Of a DNA stretch of 64,000 bases, positions 1-8,535 are shown one piece after another. The notes beneath the pieces were generated by a model. That model searched no databases, was not told the DNA's origin, and saw nothing but the letters and a program-made list of their open reading frames with translations. The DNA comes from Roseococcus sp. SYP-B2431 (GTDB lineage: Bacteria; Pseudomonadota; Alphaproteobacteria; Acetobacterales; Acetobacteraceae): assembly GCF_004336745.1 (NCBI RefSeq), contig NZ_SJXD01000011.1, forward strand, positions 1,240,001-1,304,000. Direction: 5' to 3'. The position numbers were made by a program, and so were the translations under genes. The stretch's first letter is position 1. Each line of letters opens with the position of its first letter.

Positions 1-150
1 GGCGGCGCCGGCCGCCAGGGCCATGCCGAGCAGCGCGGGAAAGACGGATCCGGAGCGGTGCCGCCGCAGTTGCAGAAGGAAGGGCCAGAGGCAGACGGTC
101 CCGACGAGGCCCAGATAGAGCAGGATCAGCCCGGTCTTGCTCTCGAACAT
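1..150 (-). CDS. membrane protein, N-terminal part only
   Basis: The first 50 residues of a minus-strand protein are visible; the rest lies outside the window. It starts with ATG at 150, eight bases after the stop of the upstream glycosyltransferase gene. Residues about 7-26 form a hydrophobic helix (LILLYLGLVGTVCLWPFLL), followed by a basic loop and a second hydrophobic stretch (PALLGMALAAGAA). It is the last gene seen of the sugar operon, so a polytopic membrane enzyme of polysaccharide or lipid-linked sugar assembly is plausible by context. The fragment is too short to assign a family. Confidence 0.6.
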   Translation of the reverse strand, partial: MFESKTGLILLYLGLVGTVCLWPFLLQLRRHRSGSVFPALLGMALAAGAA

Positions 151-157
151 CTCCGTC

Positions 158-1132
158 TCAGCCGAGGCCCGGCGGCACCGGGGGCGTTCCGTCGAGGTTG
201 ATCCGCTCGCGCTCGACCACCATCGGGCCGCGCCGCACCTGGGCGTGGATGGCCGTGATGTACTCGCCGAGCATGCCGATGAACATGAGCTGCACGCCCG
301 AGAAGAAGAACAGCGCGACGATGATGGTCTGCGTGCCGGCCGGCGCGCCGCCGTCGAACAGGAAGCTCGTGACCACGGTGAAGACCGCGTAGAGCAGCGC
401 CAGCGCGGCAATGCCGAAGCCCAGGAAGCTGCAGATGCGCATGGGCGCGTCGGTGAAGGAGAAGATGCCGTTCATCGCCTGGTCGATCAGGCGCAGCGCG
501 TTGTTCTTCGAGAGGCCGCGCTTCCGCGCCTTCCAGGTGTAGGGAATGATCAGCCGCCGGAAGCCCGCCGAGGCGATGATGCCGCGGATATAGGGATACT
601 GGTCGCGATGGCTGACCACCACCTCCCAGACCTTGCGGTCGATAAGCTGGAACTCGCCGACATTCTCGGGGATGTCGAAGTCCGAGAGGGTGTTCACGAT
701 GCGGTAGAAGATGCCGCGGCAGGTCCGCAGCGCCCAGGTCTCCTCCCGGTTCGCCCGCGCGCCGGCCACCACCTCGATGCCGTTCTCCCAATGGCGGACC
801 ATCTCGGGGATGAGCTCGGGCGGGTCCTGCAGGTCGACCGGCAGGAAGACCAGGATCGCATCGCCCGTGGCATAGCGCAGCGCGTTGAAGTTGGAGCGGA
901 AGGGCCCGAAGTTGCGCGCGTTCAAGATGACCTTGACCGCGGCATCCCCGGCCGCGATCCGGCGCAGGATCGCCACCGTCCCGTCCTGAGAGCAGTTGTC
1001 GGAGAAGATGTGCTCGCGCTCGTGATGGGCGAGCGGCCCGCCGGGCGCGAAGAGCTCCAGCACGGCCGCGTGGCAGGCCTCGACATTCTCCTCCTCGTTA
1101 TAGCAGGGGGAGACGATGGAGATGCGCGCCAA
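158..1132 (-). CDS. GT2 family polyprenyl-phosphate-type glycosyltransferase
   Basis: A 324-residue family 2 glycosyltransferase of the DPM1/ArnC/GtrB type. Such enzymes load a sugar onto undecaprenyl phosphate at the inner face of the membrane. The N-terminal GT-A domain shows SPCYNEEENV (about 8-17), DNCSQDGT (about 45) and an acidic metal site in LPVDLQDPPE (about 100). Two transmembrane helices follow near residues 240-265 and 275-300, as is usual for this class. The start is taken as TTG at 1132, five bases after the stop of the upstream methyltransferase, because the conserved block begins immediately after it. The open frame continues upstream without conserved sequence. The GtrA-like gene in the same operon fits a flippase partner. 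Confidence 0.88.
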   Translation of the reverse strand: MARISIVSPCYNEEENVEACHAAVLELFAPGGPLAHHEREHIFSDNCSQDGTVAILRRIAAGDAAVKVILNARNFGPFRSNFNALRYATGDAILVFLPVDLQDPPELIPEMVRHWENGIEVVAGARANREETWALRTCRGIFYRIVNTLSDFDIPENVGEFQLIDRKVWEVVVSHRDQYPYIRGIIASAGFRRLIIPYTWKARKRGLSKNNALRLIDQAMNGIFSFTDAPMRICSFLGFGIAALALLYAVFTVVTSFLFDGGAPAGTQTIIVALFFFSGVQLMFIGMLGEYITAIHAQVRRGPMVVERERINLDGTPPVPPGLG

Positions 1133-1134
1133 GC

Positions 1135-1848
1135 TCAGGCCCTCGCGGTGACGAAGTGGGATTGCGCGAGCCAGCGCGTCAGCGCCAGGGATTCGAGCGC
1201 GGGCTCGACCGCCAGGACCGGCTTCGCCAGCGCGGTCGGCAGGCCCGGCAGCAGGAAGTCGCGCGTCGCGACCTCCACCTCGCGCCAGCCGGCTTCCGGC
1301 AGGGCACGGCGCAGCTGGGCAGGGGTGAAGGCCATCTCGTCCGGCTCGAGCTTCGCCAAGCGGCGGCCCAGGCCCGTGCCGAAGATGAAGGCGCAATAAG
1401 GGTTGAGGAAGTTGGGCTCGATGAAGGCGAGGCCGCCGCCCGGCCCGGTCACGCCATGCAGGGCGCGCAGCACCTCCGGCAGCCGGACGACCAGGTGGTG
1501 CAGGATGCCGTTGCCGAAGACGAGATCGAAGCGGCCGAGCCGCAGCGGATCGGCGCCGAGCAGGTCCAGCTTCTCGTAGCGCAGGTTCGGCGCTTGGTGG
1601 TTGGCGCGCGCCCGCTCCAGGAAGGCGTCGCTGATGTCCACGGCAACCACCTCGGCCGACGTGCCGGCCGCCACCTGGGCCGCCGCCTCGCCCGTGCCGC
1701 AGCCGATCTCCAGGATGCGCTTCGCGCCCAGGCGCGCGGCCTGCGCGATGAACCAGTCGTTGCGGCGGCGCATGCGCAGCGGCGTCGAGCCCACCGGCGC
1801 GAAGACCTGGTTGAAGCCCCGCTCGTCCTGCACGGCGATCTTCGACAT
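1135..1848 (-). CDS. class I SAM-dependent methyltransferase
   Basis: A 237-residue protein with a Rossmann-type methyltransferase core. Motif I is RILEIGCGTGEAA near residue 45, an acidic motif II follows in VVAVDISDAFLERAR, and a motif IV-like FDLVFGNGILHHL comes later. The C-terminal third has an FIEPNFLNPYCAFIFG segment typical of small-molecule class I methyltransferases. The ATG at 1848 follows the stop of the preceding gene by five bases. It sits in the CDP-sugar operon, so O- or C-methylation of a sugar or of a lipid-linked glycan is the likely job; the substrate cannot be read from the sequence. Confidence 0.85.
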   Translation of the reverse strand: MSKIAVQDERGFNQVFAPVGSTPLRMRRRNDWFIAQAARLGAKRILEIGCGTGEAAAQVAAGTSAEVVAVDISDAFLERARANHQAPNLRYEKLDLLGADPLRLGRFDLVFGNGILHHLVVRLPEVLRALHGVTGPGGGLAFIEPNFLNPYCAFIFGTGLGRRLAKLEPDEMAFTPAQLRRALPEAGWREVEVATRDFLLPGLPTALAKPVLAVEPALESLALTRWLAQSHFVTARA

Positions 1849-1853
1849 GCGGC

Positions 1854-2609
1854 TCAGGCCTTCCGCGCGAGGATGCCGTAGCCCAGGGGATCGGCCTTGG
1901 AGCCCCATCCCAGCCGGATCGACAGATGCGCCACCGCGAGCGCGACCAGCGCCGCGGGCCCGGCGAGCAGCAGGATCGGCAGCCGCCAGATCAGCGCGAC
2001 CGAGGGCTGGACCAGGCGCATGCAGACGACGATGAGCTTGTTGGCGATGACGGCCAGATCGTCGCCGCGCTCCGCCACCGTCACCTCGCCGAAGCCCGCG
2101 AACATCGCCGCCAGGCGGTAGCGGGTGAAGCGATGGTGATCGTGCGGCGCGTGGTGCACGCGGGCGGCAAAAGGCACCGTCGCGGCCAGGGTGCCGCCCG
2201 GGCGCAGCACGCGCAGCATCTCAGCGACCAGCGCCGCCGGATCCTCGGCATGCTCAAGCACCTCGGTGCAGAGGATGTTGTCGAAGCTTGCCTCGGGGAA
2301 AGGGATGTGCAGCCCGTCGAAATCGACGATCTCGGCATGGCGCGTCATGCCGAAGTCCTCTGCCGCGGGCACGTCGATTCCGGTGTAGCGGACCTCGGCC
2401 GGCAGGAGGCCACGGAAGGGCATCTCCCCGCAGCCGACATCGAGCACGCTGCCGCGCATCCCCCCCAGGATGGGCCGCAGGAAGCGGACGCAGGTGAGGA
2501 GCTGCAGGTCCACCGCCGTCCGCAGCGCGAAGAGTATCTGGCCGAGGCGTCCCTCCCTCCGCCGGATGGGGATGGGCTTGAACTCCTCAGCGGCCGGCAT
2601 CGAGGTCAT
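1854..2609 (-). CDS. class I SAM-dependent methyltransferase with C-terminal membrane segment
   Basis: A 251-residue methyltransferase. Motif I reads VLDVGCGEMPFRG, followed by YTGIDVPAAEDFG and the motif IV-like block DNILCTEVLEHAEDP, which matches the Methyltransf_11/UbiE-like fold. After the catalytic domain comes a hydrophobic segment (LIWRLPILLLAGPAALVALAVA), so the protein is probably attached to the inner membrane. The start ATG at 2609 is preceded by GAGGTG at suitable spacing, and the upstream GtrA-like gene ends eight bases earlier. A second methyltransferase follows at once, so the sugar product may carry two methyl groups, or one enzyme may act on a lipid or cap. Substrate unknown. 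Confidence 0.84.
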   Translation of the reverse strand: MTSMPAAEEFKPIPIRRREGRLGQILFALRTAVDLQLLTCVRFLRPILGGMRGSVLDVGCGEMPFRGLLPAEVRYTGIDVPAAEDFGMTRHAEIVDFDGLHIPFPEASFDNILCTEVLEHAEDPAALVAEMLRVLRPGGTLAATVPFAARVHHAPHDHHRFTRYRLAAMFAGFGEVTVAERGDDLAVIANKLIVVCMRLVQPSVALIWRLPILLLAGPAALVALAVAHLSIRLGWGSKADPLGYGILARKA

Positions 2610-2616
2610 CGGCACC

Positions 2617-3006
2617 TCATGGCGCAGGCCGCGAGTCCTGTCCACGGAAGACCAGGGATCGCATGCCGAGGTATCCACAGGCTGCCAGAACCGGCAGCAG
2701 AAGCGCCTGCGCGACCAGCGGCCCCGCGCCCACCCAGCCCAGGAGGCGCAGCAGCGCGAAGTTCAGCGCCCCGAGCGCGAGGTAGAAGAGCAGGAAGCGC
2801 GGCAGCAGCCGGTGGGACGTGCTGCCGAAGACGAAGCCGCCATAGCTCAGGAAGTTGAACAGGAAGCCCAGGACGGTGCCGCCCGCCACGGCCACCGCGA
2901 GCGGTGCGCCCAGCAGGATGAAGGCCGCATAGGCCGCGTAGCCGAAGCCCGTGTTCACCAGCCCCGCCGCGAGGAAGCGCAGCACGCGCCGCCACTCGGC
3001 GGTCAT
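2617..3006 (-). CDS. GtrA-like membrane protein
   Basis: A 129-residue protein with four predicted transmembrane helices and the GtrA/DPMS3 pattern: RFLAAGLVNTGFGYAAYAAF at the start, GTVLGFLFNFLSYGGFVF in the second helix pair, and an RSLVF end. GtrA-like proteins are thought to flip undecaprenyl-phosphate-linked sugars across the inner membrane and usually pair with a GtrB-type GT2 enzyme, which is present three genes downstream. The ATG at 3006 overlaps the stop of the upstream epimerase gene by four bases (ATGA), so translation is probably coupled. Confidence 0.87.
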   Translation of the reverse strand: MTAEWRRVLRFLAAGLVNTGFGYAAYAAFILLGAPLAVAVAGGTVLGFLFNFLSYGGFVFGSTSHRLLPRFLLFYLALGALNFALLRLLGWVGAGPLVAQALLLPVLAACGYLGMRSLVFRGQDSRPAP

Positions 3007-3920
3007 GTCCTGTGCCGCCGGTACCAGGCGACAGTCCCCTCCAGCCCCTCCTCGATGGGGATGCGCGGCGCCCATCCCGTCGCCGCCGTCAGCCGCGAGA
3101 TGTCGGCCTGCATGTGCATCACCTGGTCGGGCCGGAAGGGGACCTCGCCGAAGACCAGCTCCATCCCGGGCGCCGCGAGGTCGCGGATGCGCTCGACCAC
3201 GTCGCGCACCCGCACCGCCCGGCCGGAGCCGAGATTGAACACGCCCGCGGCCGTCGGCGTCGTCGCGGCGGCCAGGATGCCGCGGGCCACGTCCTCGACA
3301 TGCATCCAGTCCCAGCTCTGGGTGCCGAGGGTGGTGCGGGGCCGTCGGTCGGCCAGCATCTCGGTGATCAACATGGGGATGAGCCAGCCGTCATTGTCGC
3401 CGGGCCCATAGGTCGAGAAGAGGCGCAGCCAGGCGTGGCGCATCCCCGCCTGCGCGGCGAGCTGCCGCGTCAGGAAGAGGGCCGAGACCTTGGCGGCGCC
3501 GTAGAGGCTGGTCGGCTCGGGCAAGACGTCCTCGCGCATCCCGGAGCCTGCGCCGTACTCGCCCTGGCTGCCAAGGCCGATGAAGGCCCCTGCCCCCGCG
3601 GCGCCCGCCGCCTCCACGAGCGCGCAGGCGACGTCGAGATTGTCGGCGATCTGGGTGCGGTCGAAGCGGGCGGCATTGGCCACGCCGGCCCAGGCCAGGT
3701 GCAGCACCGCCTCCGGGCGATGCGAGGCCACGGCCTGCGCCAGCCCCCGCGTGTCGCGCAGGTCGAGATCCACCCGGCTGAAGCGGCCCGCGAAGGGCGC
3801 CAGCCGCGGCGCGGCGCTGCCCGGGCGCACCGGCGCCACCACTTCGTGCCCCGCCTCGACCGCGAGCCGGAGCACCTCGGCGCCGACGAAGCCCGAGGCG
3901 CCCGTGAGGAAGAACCTCAC
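3003..3920 (-). CDS. NAD-dependent epimerase/dehydratase (extended SDR)
   Basis: A 305-residue extended short-chain dehydrogenase/reductase. The nucleotide-binding loop TGASGFVGAEV sits at residues 6-16, and the catalytic tyrosine-lysine pair is in SLYGAAKVSA near residue 145. The C-terminal half binds the sugar nucleotide, with FNLGSGRAVRVRDVV as a family-typical late block. It starts with GTG at 3920, overlapping the upstream transketolase stop by four bases. In context it probably epimerises, reduces or dehydrates a CDP-4-keto-6-deoxyhexose intermediate made by RfbF and RfbG. Whether it is an epimerase or a 4-ketoreductase cannot be decided here. Confidence 0.88.
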   Translation of the reverse strand: MRFFLTGASGFVGAEVLRLAVEAGHEVVAPVRPGSAAPRLAPFAGRFSRVDLDLRDTRGLAQAVASHRPEAVLHLAWAGVANAARFDRTQIADNLDVACALVEAAGAAGAGAFIGLGSQGEYGAGSGMREDVLPEPTSLYGAAKVSALFLTRQLAAQAGMRHAWLRLFSTYGPGDNDGWLIPMLITEMLADRRPRTTLGTQSWDWMHVEDVARGILAAATTPTAAGVFNLGSGRAVRVRDVVERIRDLAAPGMELVFGEVPFRPDQVMHMQADISRLTAATGWAPRIPIEEGLEGTVAWYRRHRT

Positions 3921-4819
3921 AGCAGGGCCGCCGCGTGATCCTCGACGGGGCCCAGCCGGTCGAGCAGCCAGGACTGGCTGCCGATCTGTCCGCGCAGCGC
4001 GTCGGTCACGCCATACTTGCCGAAACGCGGCGAAAGCCCGGCGGCCAGCAGCGTCTCGGCCACGCGCGTGCCGAGGCCGCCGGAGACGCTGTGCTCCTCG
4101 ATCGTCAGAACCGCGCGATGCGTCCGGCCCGCCTCACGGACGGCCTCCTCGTCGAGCGGCCGGATGCCGGGAAAGCTCGCCACGCTGGCCGAGATGCCGC
4201 GCGCGGCCAGGGCCTCGGCGGCCGCCAGCGCCCGCCCGAGGATCGGGCCGGTGGCGAGCATCGCCACATCCGCCCCGCGCCGCAGCCAGATGGCGCGCTC
4301 CAGCGTGACGGGGGTCGCCGCGTCGTGCAGCACCGGCTCGCCCGAGCGGCCCAGGCGCAGATAGGCGGGCAGCCGCCGCTCCAGCAGCTGGGGCAGGAGC
4401 TCCACCGCCTCGTGCGGATCGGCCGGGCAGGCCACGGCCATGTGCGGCAGCGCCGCCATGATGCCGAGATCCTCGACGCCGTGATGCGTGTAGCCCTGCG
4501 CGCCATAGGCGAGCCCGCCGCCGACCGCGATCACCGTCACCGGCAGGGCGTGGTAGCAGACGTCGTTGCGCAGCTGCTCGAGGCAGCGCAGCGTCGGGAA
4601 GTTCGCGATGGAATAGAGCACGACGCGGTGGCCGGAGAGCGCGAGCCCGGCCGCGATGCCGACCATCGCCTGCTCGCAGACGCCCACATTGGCGTATTGG
4701 GCGGGCAGCGCCTCGGCGAAGCGCTCCAGCACCGAATAGCCGAGATCGGCGGTGAGCAGCATGATATCGGGGTTCGCGCGCGCATGGGCGGTGAGCGCGT
4801 CGATGGTCTCGGTCCTCAT
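3917..4819 (-). CDS. transketolase-like protein, C-terminal subunit (pyrimidine-binding domain)
   Basis: A 300-residue protein matching the second half of transketolase: the pyrimidine-binding domain followed by the C-terminal domain. The TPP-activating glutamate lies in the NVGVCEQAMVGIAAGLA block near residue 48, and TADLGYSV precedes it. The TPP-diphosphate domain is encoded by the gene just upstream, with a four-base ATGA overlap, so the two are expected to form one heteromeric enzyme. The length and split are typical of two-subunit transketolases found outside central metabolism. In this operon a role in a two-carbon transfer to or from a CDP-activated sugar is inferred. A role in ordinary pentose phosphate metabolism is the alternative. 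Confidence 0.9.
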   Translation of the reverse strand: MRTETIDALTAHARANPDIMLLTADLGYSVLERFAEALPAQYANVGVCEQAMVGIAAGLALSGHRVVLYSIANFPTLRCLEQLRNDVCYHALPVTVIAVGGGLAYGAQGYTHHGVEDLGIMAALPHMAVACPADPHEAVELLPQLLERRLPAYLRLGRSGEPVLHDAATPVTLERAIWLRRGADVAMLATGPILGRALAAAEALAARGISASVASFPGIRPLDEEAVREAGRTHRAVLTIEEHSVSGGLGTRVAETLLAAGLSPRFGKYGVTDALRGQIGSQSWLLDRLGPVEDHAAALL

Positions 4820-5637
4820 CGGCCTGCCTCCACCTCGGCGAGCGCCGCGGCGAGCTGCGCCGCATCCGCGCTGCGGTAATGCCAGGCGAGCTGGTCCTCC
4901 ATGAAGGAGACGCCCTTGCCCTTCACCGTATGCGCGACGATCGCGGTGGGCCGCCCCGGCAGCGGCGGCGGCCCGGACAGCGCGGCCAGGAGCGCGTCGT
5001 GATCATGGCCGTCCAGCTCGTGGACGCCCCAATTGAAGGCCCGGAACTTCTCCGGCAGCGGATGCAGCTCGCTCACCTCGGAGACGCGGCCAAAGCTCTG
5101 GATCTTGTTGTAGTCCACGACGAGGACGAGGTTCTCCAGCCGGAACTGCTGCGCGAACTGGATCGCCTCCCAGTTCGAGCCCTCGTCCAGCTCGCCGTCG
5201 CTGACGATGCAGAAGCTGCGCCAGGCGGCGCCGTAGCGCTGGGCCGCGAGCGCCATCCCGGCCGCGACCGGCAGCCCATGGCCGAGCGAGCCGGTCGAGA
5301 GCTCCACGCCGGGCACGGTGCGCGTCACATGGCCGGAGAGACGGCCGCCATCGGCCGAATAGGTGTCGAGCTCGGCGACGGGCAGGAAGCCCAGCTCGGC
5401 CAGGGCGGCATAGACGATCGCCGCCGCATGCCCTTTGCTGACCACCAGCCGATCCCGCTCCGGCCAGTCCGGCCGGGTCGGGTCGAGCTTCAGCACGGCG
5501 CCATGCAGCACAGCCATGATGTCGGCCATCGAGAGGCAGGAGCCCACATGCGAGGCGCGCGCCAGATGCGTCATGCGAATGGCATGCGCCCGCAGCCTGC
5601 GGGCCAGTGCGCGCGTGTCGATGCGGTTGGGGGTCAT
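4816..5637 (-). CDS. transketolase-like protein, N-terminal subunit (TPP-binding)
   Basis: A 273-residue protein equal to the TPP-binding first domain of transketolase. Visible marks are RASHVGSCLSMADI with the conserved histidine near residue 30, VVSKGHAAA (about 68-76), STGSLGHGLPVAAGMA, and the cofactor/metal motif SDGELDEGSNWEA. It needs the adjacent 300-residue subunit to be active. The ATG at 5637 overlaps the rfbG stop by four bases. The placement between rfbG and an SDR gene, all with 1-4 base overlaps, ties it to sugar-nucleotide synthesis rather than to the pentose phosphate pathway. Confidence 0.9.
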   Translation of the reverse strand: MTPNRIDTRALARRLRAHAIRMTHLARASHVGSCLSMADIMAVLHGAVLKLDPTRPDWPERDRLVVSKGHAAAIVYAALAELGFLPVAELDTYSADGGRLSGHVTRTVPGVELSTGSLGHGLPVAAGMALAAQRYGAAWRSFCIVSDGELDEGSNWEAIQFAQQFRLENLVLVVDYNKIQSFGRVSEVSELHPLPEKFRAFNWGVHELDGHDHDALLAALSGPPPLPGRPTAIVAHTVKGKGVSFMEDQLAWHYRSADAAQLAAALAEVEAGR

Positions 5638-6689
5638 GCGGCGATCCGGGCGAGCTGGGCGCGGGTGACGGCCCGCATGTCCTCGCCGCGGGCCCAGGCG
5701 GCATACCAGGAGGCGGTCATCTCGACGCAGTCCGCAAAGCCCAGCTTGGGGCGCCAGCCGATCACGGCGCGCGCCCTGGCGCAGTCGAGGGTGAGGAGAT
5801 GCGCCTCGTGCGGCGCGTCCGCCTGCGGCTCCAGCTCGATCCGCCCCCGGCCGAGGGCCGCGACCATGGCCTCGGCGACCTCGAGGACCGGGCGGTTCTC
5901 GGCGGCGTCGGGGCCGATGTTCCAGGCCTGGTCGATCCCCTCGGGGGCGGTGCAGAGGCGCTCGGCGATCGTCAGATAAGCGTGGAGGGGCTCCAGCACA
6001 TGCTGCCAGGGCCGCACCGCGCCGGGGTTCCGCAGCCGGACCAAGCCGACCTCGCCCAGGCAGCCGCGCACGATGTCGGGCACGAGGCGATCCACCGACC
6101 AGTCCCCGCCGCCGACGACGTTGCCCGCGCGCACCGTCGCGATGCGGGCGGGGTGGCGGCCGGGGCCGAAGAAGCTGCGCTGCATCGAGGCCGTGGCGAT
6201 CTCCGCACAGCCCTTGCTGGCGCTGTAGGGATCATGCCCGCCCAGCGCGTCGGTCTCGCGATAGCCCCAGGGCCATTCGCGGTTCTCATAGACCTTGTCC
6301 GTCGTCACGACGACGACGGCGCGCACCTCGGCGCAGCGCCGCACGGCGTCGAGCAGCGAGACCGTGCCGAGCGTGTTGGTCGCGAAGCTCTCGACCGGCG
6401 CCTCGTAGGAGGGCCGCACCAGCGCCTGCGCCGCCATGTGGATGACGACCTCCGGCCGGGCCGCGGCGAAGAGCGCGTCCAGCGCGGCGCGGTCGTTGAT
6501 GTCGGCCTGGACGAAGCGCCCGCGGGACGCGATGTCCAGGATGTCGTGCAGGCTCGGCTCGCCCGAGGGCGCCAGGGCGAGGCCCGAGACCTCCGCCCCC
6601 ATCTCCGCGAGCCAGAAGGCCAGCCAGGCGCCCTTGAAGCCGGTATGCCCCGTGACGAGGACGCGGCGCCCCGCCCAGAAGCCGCTCAT
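5634..6689 (-). CDS. rfbG: CDP-glucose 4,6-dehydratase
   Basis: A 351-residue extended SDR that converts CDP-D-glucose to CDP-4-dehydro-6-deoxy-D-glucose. The NAD loop is TGHTGFKGAWL (about 12-22). The family-typical VTTDKVYEN and the catalytic YSASKGCAE follow, then AGNVVGGGDW and RPWQHVLEPL, which are hallmarks of RfbG. The ATG at 6689 overlaps the stop of rfbF by one base (TGATG). Together with rfbF this gives the entry point of CDP-deoxysugars. No RfbH-type 3-dehydratase is present in the window, so the later chemistry is open. Confidence 0.94.
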   Translation of the reverse strand: MSGFWAGRRVLVTGHTGFKGAWLAFWLAEMGAEVSGLALAPSGEPSLHDILDIASRGRFVQADINDRAALDALFAAARPEVVIHMAAQALVRPSYEAPVESFATNTLGTVSLLDAVRRCAEVRAVVVVTTDKVYENREWPWGYRETDALGGHDPYSASKGCAEIATASMQRSFFGPGRHPARIATVRAGNVVGGGDWSVDRLVPDIVRGCLGEVGLVRLRNPGAVRPWQHVLEPLHAYLTIAERLCTAPEGIDQAWNIGPDAAENRPVLEVAEAMVAALGRGRIELEPQADAPHEAHLLTLDCARARAVIGWRPKLGFADCVEMTASWYAAWARGEDMRAVTRAQLARIAA

Positions 6690-7456
6690 CACCAGCACTT
6701 CCAGGGCGGGCTTCCGGAAGCCCAGAGCTGCTCGAGATAGGTGCGGTCGCGCAGCGTATCCATGGGCTGGAAGAAGCCCTCGTGACGGAAGGCGTGCAGT
6801 TCGCCCTCGGCCGCGAGCTGCTGCAGCGGCTCCTGCTCCCAGACGGTGGTGTCGCCGCTGAGATAGCGGCCGACCTTGGGCGACAGGACGAAGAAGCCGC
6901 CATTGATGAAGCCGCCCTCGCCCTGGGGCTTCTCGCGGAAGCTCCTCACGGCGTCGCCCTCCATCTCCAGCACGCCGAAGCGCCGGGGCGGGTAGACGGC
7001 GGTGACCGTGGCCAGCCGGCCATGCGCGCGGTGGAAGGCGATGGAGGCCCCGATATCCACATCGGCAACGCCATCGCCATAGGTGAGGCAGAAAGCATCG
7101 CCCTCGACGCGGTCGAGCACGCGGGCGAGACGGCCGCCCGTCATGGTCGCCTCGCCCGTGTCCACCAGGGTGACGCGCCAGTTCTCGGCCTCGTTGCGAT
7201 GGTTGACCGAGGTGTGCGCCGCGAGGTCGAAGGTCATGTCCGACATGTGCAGCGTGTAGTTCGCGAAGAACTCCTTGATCAGGTGCCCCTTGTAGCCGAG
7301 GCACACGATGAAGTCGGTGATGCCGTGCGCGGCATAGATCTTCATGATGTGCCAGAGGGCGGGGCGGCCGCCGATCTCGACGAGTGGCTTGGGCTTCACG
7401 ACCGTCTCTTCGCTCAGCCGGGTGCCGAGACCTCCCGCCAGGATCACCGCCTGCAT
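6689..7456 (-). CDS. rfbF: glucose-1-phosphate cytidylyltransferase
   Basis: A 255-residue nucleotidyltransferase that makes CDP-glucose from CTP and glucose-1-phosphate. The N-terminal AVILAGGLGTRLSEET is the nucleotide-binding signature; VKPKPLVEIGG, FCLTYGDGVADVDI (metal-binding aspartates) and FREKPQGEGGFINGGFFV follow in the usual order for RfbF. The ATG at 7456 directly precedes the conserved block. It is the first gene of the minus-strand sugar operon, so the promoter should lie between 7457 and the tRNA gene. The end of the protein is slightly shorter than many homologues but keeps the known motifs. Confidence 0.94.
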   Translation of the reverse strand: MQAVILAGGLGTRLSEETVVKPKPLVEIGGRPALWHIMKIYAAHGITDFIVCLGYKGHLIKEFFANYTLHMSDMTFDLAAHTSVNHRNEAENWRVTLVDTGEATMTGGRLARVLDRVEGDAFCLTYGDGVADVDIGASIAFHRAHGRLATVTAVYPPRRFGVLEMEGDAVRSFREKPQGEGGFINGGFFVLSPKVGRYLSGDTTVWEQEPLQQLAAEGELHAFRHEGFFQPMDTLRDRTYLEQLWASGSPPWKCW

Positions 7457-7767
7457 ACTACCCCGCCCGATACGCTCATCTCGTCCTGTAACGCAGCGAA
7501 TCACTTCCCGCAAACGGCGCCCGGCGCAGATTCGGTCGCCTGGCGGGCGCCCATGCGGCGTGGGACAAGTCGCCATCCGGGCCAGCCGGCCGGGCCATGG
7601 GGCTGGGCCTGGCCGATGCGGTTCGGGGAAGCGCAGGCGAGGCACGCGGTTCAGCGTGGCGGCCTGGTCCGTCCCGGGAACAATCTCCGAGCGGGGCGCG
7701 CGAGGAATCCGGTCCGGCGCGGGATGGGCATGGGAGGCGCGCGTTCCGCGCTACGGCACGTGCGGGA
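7457..7767. other. intergenic region upstream of the sugar operon
   Basis: About 310 bases between rfbF and the tRNA gene. No coding potential is evident on either strand; the open frames here lack family matches and start signals. It should carry the promoter of the rfbF operon. I see no sigma-70-like pair or palindrome that I would defend. Confidence 0.5.
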
Positions 7768-7842
<75 letters not shown>

Positions 7843-7962
7843 GTGCGGGCCGTGCTCTAGCCATATCCCCGCCCGCTTACAACCCCCCGGTTGCCCGTGG
7901 GCCTCCGCGCGTGTAAGCCCTCCCGCCTCAGCTCAACCCACGGAAATACAGGGGCCACGCCC

Positions 7963-8532
7963 ATGGCGAAGATGCAGGCCAACCAGATGCGCGCCGGCAT
8001 GGTCATCGAATTCGAAGGCCAGCGCTACACGATCATCCGCCAGAACATCATGATTCCCGGCAAAGGCAATGCGATCATCCAGGTCGACATGCGCAACATC
8101 AAGACGGGCGCCAAGAAGGACCAGCGCTGGCGCACCGCCGACGTCGTCGAGCGCCTGACCACCGAGGACAAGGAATTCACCTATTCCTATGCCGAGGGCG
8201 AGATGCTGGTCCTGATGGATCCGGAGACCTACGAGCAGACCCAGGTCCCCAACTCGATCCTGGGCGACCGCCTGCCCTTCCTGCAGGAGAACATGACGGT
8301 GAACGTCCGCCTCATCGAGGGCGACCCCGTAGCGATGGACCTGCCCGAGCTCGTCACCCTCGAGATCGCCGAGGCGGACCCGGTCGTGAAGGGGCAGACC
8401 GCCTCCTCCTCCTACAAGCCCGCGATGCTGGTCAACGGCATCAAGACCATGGTACCCCCCTTCATCACCACCGGCGAGCGCATCGTCGTCCGCACCGAGG
8501 ACGCCTCCTACGTGGAGCGCGCCAAGGGCTAA
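7963..8532 (+). CDS. efp: translation elongation factor P
   Basis: A 189-residue EF-P, which relieves ribosomes stalled at polyproline stretches. All three beta-barrel domains are present: KOW-like N-terminal domain, OB domain, and a C-terminal domain ending TGERIVVRTEDASYVERAKG. The loop lysine that is modified by EpmA-type enzymes is seen as K34 in IMIPGKGNAII. The ATG at 7963 gives the normal length; an upstream in-frame extension has no conserved sequence. The suhB-like gene follows after three bases and is probably cotranscribed. Confidence 0.97.
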   Translation: MAKMQANQMRAGMVIEFEGQRYTIIRQNIMIPGKGNAIIQVDMRNIKTGAKKDQRWRTADVVERLTTEDKEFTYSYAEGEMLVLMDPETYEQTQVPNSILGDRLPFLQENMTVNVRLIEGDPVAMDLPELVTLEIAEADPVVKGQTASSSYKPAMLVNGIKTMVPPFITTGERIVVRTEDASYVERAKG

Positions 8533-8535
8533 GCC

